Source: Delphinapterus leucas
Lineage: Eukaryota > Chordata > Mammalia > Artiodactyla > Monodontidae
Assembly: GCF_002288925.2 (NCBI RefSeq)
Contig: NW_022098023.1
Coordinates: 33,583,651-33,647,650 of the forward strand
Length of the DNA stretch: 64,000 nucleotides
Reading direction: 5' to 3'
Part shown: positions 61,559-64,000 of the stretch, in pieces
Layout of the letters: each line of letters begins with the position of its first letter
Numbering within the stretch: the first letter of the stretch is position 1
Translations under genes and position numbers: made by a program
Notes under the pieces: generated by a model
Database searches by the model: none
Told to the model about the DNA's origin: nothing
Seen by the model: the letters and a program-made list of their open reading frames with translations, nothing else

Positions 61559-61572
61559 GTTAATGTCTTATA

Positions 61573-62094
61573 AATGCCTGGTTTGTAGGACTTGATGGAT
61601 GGTGCAGCAGGAAGGGAATACAAAAGCAGGAACAGAATTGGGAAAAGCTGACAAATTCATGGAGCTGTTATATTTGTGATAACTATGGAATAGCCAAGGG
61701 GTGGTATCCAGAGTTAGTTGAATGTGTTGATATCAATGGGGGACCACTTATTACCTCACTTGAAATTTGGAATTTGGAATAAATGGAAACTCCTGGGTAT
61801 GATGTTTTAGAGAGAGAGGGAAGACCTAAGAATGAAACTGAGTAATATTTACTTTTAAGGAAAAGCAGGAGAGGATTCAATGTAAAAGGGAGGCATGGTA
61901 AAAGATATAGAAAGAAAATCAATTACAGTGTTGTTGCAAAAATTAAAAAAAAAACCCAATATATTTCATGATGTAAATGGTTGTCAAGATGCCTAAGAAA
62001 TCAGTCTACTGAGAATTCTCCTAGTGGAGATGGAAAAGTCAGATATTTACGTCATTGGCATATCTTTAAACCCTAAAAAGAAGAGAGCTTTCAT
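61573..62094. other. Unassigned noncoding DNA
   Basis: Purine-rich, no gene. It resembles other degraded unassigned stretches in this window. Confidence 0.4.
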
Positions 62095-62175
62095 GTGTTA
62101 AGCATATATTTATTGAGCACCTATTATATGCACAGCACTAGATCAGGCAATTATTAGATACCTGGAGAGAAACAG
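62095..62175 (-). repeat. L2 LINE 3' tail relic
   Basis: 'atatttattgagcacctatt' and 'atatgcacagcactagatca' match the reverse-complement L2 tail (atttattgagcgcctactatgtgccaggcactg). Confidence 0.65.
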
Positions 62176-62568
62176 ATCAAACTGATATGCTGGTGAACCA
62201 CATCCCAAGGAAAACAACATTTTCAGACTTCATCACTGCCTTCACTCTTATATTTAGTTTGAAACTTTTGGGGGCTTGTTAATGTTTTTTTTTATGCTTT
62301 TATTGAACATTTTATTTAAGTTATGTTTACAGTTTTATACAATTAAGTGTACTGTAATTCTTTTGAGTAGGATGTGTGGGTATGCGATAGTTTTTTGGTC
62401 TTTATAATTAATATAATATAATATAATAAAGGCATTGACTACTGTGGTGAGAGTAAAATTAGTTAAAAATTAAGTGCACACATAAAGGCAACTAATTATT
62501 GATATTATTTATAGTGGTAACGATATTCTTACTTAAATGCTGAATTTTTTTAATGTCCTAAATGCTGG
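62176..62568. other. Unique AT-rich noncoding DNA
   Basis: Includes an (ATAAT)n run at 62408-62428. No gene. Confidence 0.5.
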
Positions 62569-62570
62569 TA

Positions 62571-62734
62571 CAGTCTGCCCTCAACATCCAGATGCAGAAT
62601 CCATGGACATGGAACCCATGGAATAGGAGGACCAACTGTACTACTCCACTTTATGTAAGGGACTTGAGCATTTGCAGATTTTGGTATCTGCAGGGTCCTG
62701 GAACAAATCCCCAGTGGATACCAAAGGGTGACTG
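62571..62734. mobile_element. Tigger-type MITE (MER2-like), TA-flanked
   Basis: Starts cagtctgccctcaacatcc and ends aagggtgactg, so the termini cagtc/gactg are inverted, flanked on each side by TA (62569-62570, 62735-62736). Internal 'gggacttgagcatttgcaga', 'ttttggtatctgcagggtcc' and 'tggaacaaatccccagtgga' match TcMar-Tigger MITEs. It is internally deleted and has no transposase. Frames of 68-81 codons are shadows. Confidence 0.88.
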
Positions 62735-62736
62735 TA

Positions 62737-63271
62737 TTTGCTCTACAGCCATTCATCTTTATATCCGGGTGCCTAAATGTTTGCTAAATGAATGGATGAG
62801 TGAATAAAAAATATTGCAATAAGGCAAAGAAGGGCATTTTTGCTCCTGAATATTATGAAAAGGTTAATTTGTATTTTAAATCCAACAACTGTATTAAATT
62901 CAAAAAACATGTAATTATTTTGACTAGCATTTTCTGTTGAGCATGAGCCTTTATAAATGATATTCCAGTCACTTTTATTTTTATGATCAGTTATAGGCTT
63001 TATTATTTCTAAATGTAATCTTCTGTGCAAAGACACATAGAGGAAGGAATGTAGAATCTCCAATTAAGACTGGGATAACTTTGATTAGAGGTCAGCATAA
63101 TATTAAGCACTTAAATATTCCAACCAAACAAAAACAACCAAACAGGCTGAAACACAGCTTGACCACTCAGATTTTATATTTTAAATCAGTATCATAGGGT
63201 TTTAGCATTTATGAACAAAAAGATATCTTGGAAATAACTGTCATATTTTATAAACCAGAATGACAGGCTGC
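62737..63271. other. Unique noncoding DNA
   Basis: A short 'gtttgctaaatgaatggatg' at 62779 resembles an L2 tail. Nothing else was recognised; the 96-codon minus frame at 62773-63063 has no domain. Confidence 0.45.
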
Positions 63272-63525
63272 AGGGCCAGCTGTTGAGAGCGCAGGCTTTG
63301 GAACCCAGCTGCCTGGATTTCAAACTAGACTTTGACACTTACCAACCATATAAGTCTGGATTTATCAGCTAAATGTTCTGTGCCTCAGTTTTATAATCTG
63401 GAAAATGGGCACAATAACATTGTATTTAATAAAGCAGTCCTAATGATTAAATGAGTTAGTATATGTATGATGTTTCCAACAAGCTCAACTAAATAAGATT
63501 CTATATAAGTGTTAATGTCTATGAT
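63272..63525 (+). repeat. MIR SINE, near full length
   Basis: 'gttgagagcgcaggctttgg', 'aacccagctgcctggatttc', 'tgtgcctcagttttataatc' and 'tggaaaatgggcacaataac' follow MIR closely. Confidence 0.85.
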
Positions 63526-63814
63526 GAAGATTTTGACACTGGGCTCAGAGACTGTGAAGTCAAAGCAACATATATGGGAGATGATACCCAAAACAAGCAG
63601 TCTTTAAACTTGTCTTTCCTTATCTGTGTTATGAGCAGTTTTATATACCAGTGATAAGCCATTTGTGCTTGTTTGTAGTTTTATATGAACTGCAGTGATT
63701 AAGGAAAAATTATATTGTTAATGTGGTTCAATAAAGCCAAATTTAAAATTTTAATTTTGAAAATATACCTCTTCCTAAGATGCACATTCCTAAATCATTT
63801 TCTATCACATCATT
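63526..63814. other. Unique noncoding DNA, nothing recognised
   Basis: AT-rich, no gene. Confidence 0.5.
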
Positions 63815-64000
63815 TTTTTAATTATGTAAGTTTCAAGTGTACCGCATAATAGTTCAAAAACATGTATACACTACGGAGTAATCACCACCATAAGTCTAGT
63901 TACCATCCATCACCACACAGCTGAACCCTTTACCCATTTCACTCCCCTCCACCCCCCTTCCCCCCTGGTAACCACTAATCTGGTCTCTGTATCTATGTGT
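63815..64000 (-). mobile_element. L1 LINE 3' region, antisense, continues past the window
   Basis: A T-run (63814-63820) is followed by gtttcaagtgtaccgcataa, ggagtaatcaccaccataag, tctagttaccatccatcacc and ccccctggtaaccactaatc, the reverse complement of the 3' untranslated region of a mammalian L1. The 5' end lies beyond the window. Confidence 0.8.

Noticed and set aside
1..64000. CRISPR arrays, operons, bacterial promoters or terminators
   Set aside because: The sequence is vertebrate; no regularly spaced direct repeats of that type and no dense coding are present.
1..64000. Endogenous retrovirus or LTR element
   Set aside because: I saw no paired long terminal repeats, primer-binding site or gag/pol/env-like frame.

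Overview
The window is AT-rich mammalian nuclear DNA with no protein-coding gene, tRNA or rRNA gene that I can support. The only high-GC tracts are interspersed repeats. I see nine near full-length copies and one 5'-truncated copy of a roughly 200-bp tRNA-derived SINE that starts gggcttccctggtgg and ends in poly(A). It has a recognisable Pol III A box and B box. This matches the CHR-type (CHR-2-like) SINE of Cetartiodactyla. The copies are young-looking: low divergence, long A tails and readable target-site duplications. The L1 3' ends are of the cetartiodactyl type, and I noticed no ruminant BovB or Bov-tA elements. Together these point to a cetacean, perhaps a toothed whale. The assignment is inference from repeat type, not from a gene.

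Layout. 1-6.6 kb: unique DNA, an old MIR, an L2 split by old L1 pieces (4.0-4.6 kb) and an L1 3' fragment (5.2-5.7 kb). 6.6-25.4 kb: six SINEs (one antisense at 6.7 kb, a head-to-head inverted pair at 13.0-13.8 kb, sense copies at 17.3, 24.1 and 25.2 kb) among old MIR/L2 and hAT relics. 25.8-26.1 kb: an antisense L1 3' end. 26.1-33.8 kb: a repeat-poor block whose AT-rich sequence holds clustered E-box, homeodomain and TCF-like words, the best candidate here for conserved regulatory DNA. 33.8-42.8 kb: MIR/L2 relics, one antisense SINE (34.6 kb) and TA/CA microsatellites (40.5-41.0 kb).

42.8-43.6 kb: a 5'-truncated L1 bounded by a perfect 18-bp duplication. Its 3' side carries about 240 bp of non-L1 sequence before the poly(A), which reads as a 3' transduction. 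43.6-57.2 kb: mostly unique DNA with MIR/L2 relics and, at 52.2-52.8 kb, two L1 3' ends in opposite orientation, the first with a 17-bp duplication. 57.2-64 kb: hAT relics, two SINEs, a TA-flanked Tigger-like MITE, MIRs and an antisense L1 running off the end.

Many of the longer open frames are readings through the SINE in several frames or chance frames in AT-rich DNA; I regard none as a gene. The window looks like intergenic or deep intronic sequence. I found no new gene system; the interest lies in retrotransposition structures and possible noncoding regulatory blocks.
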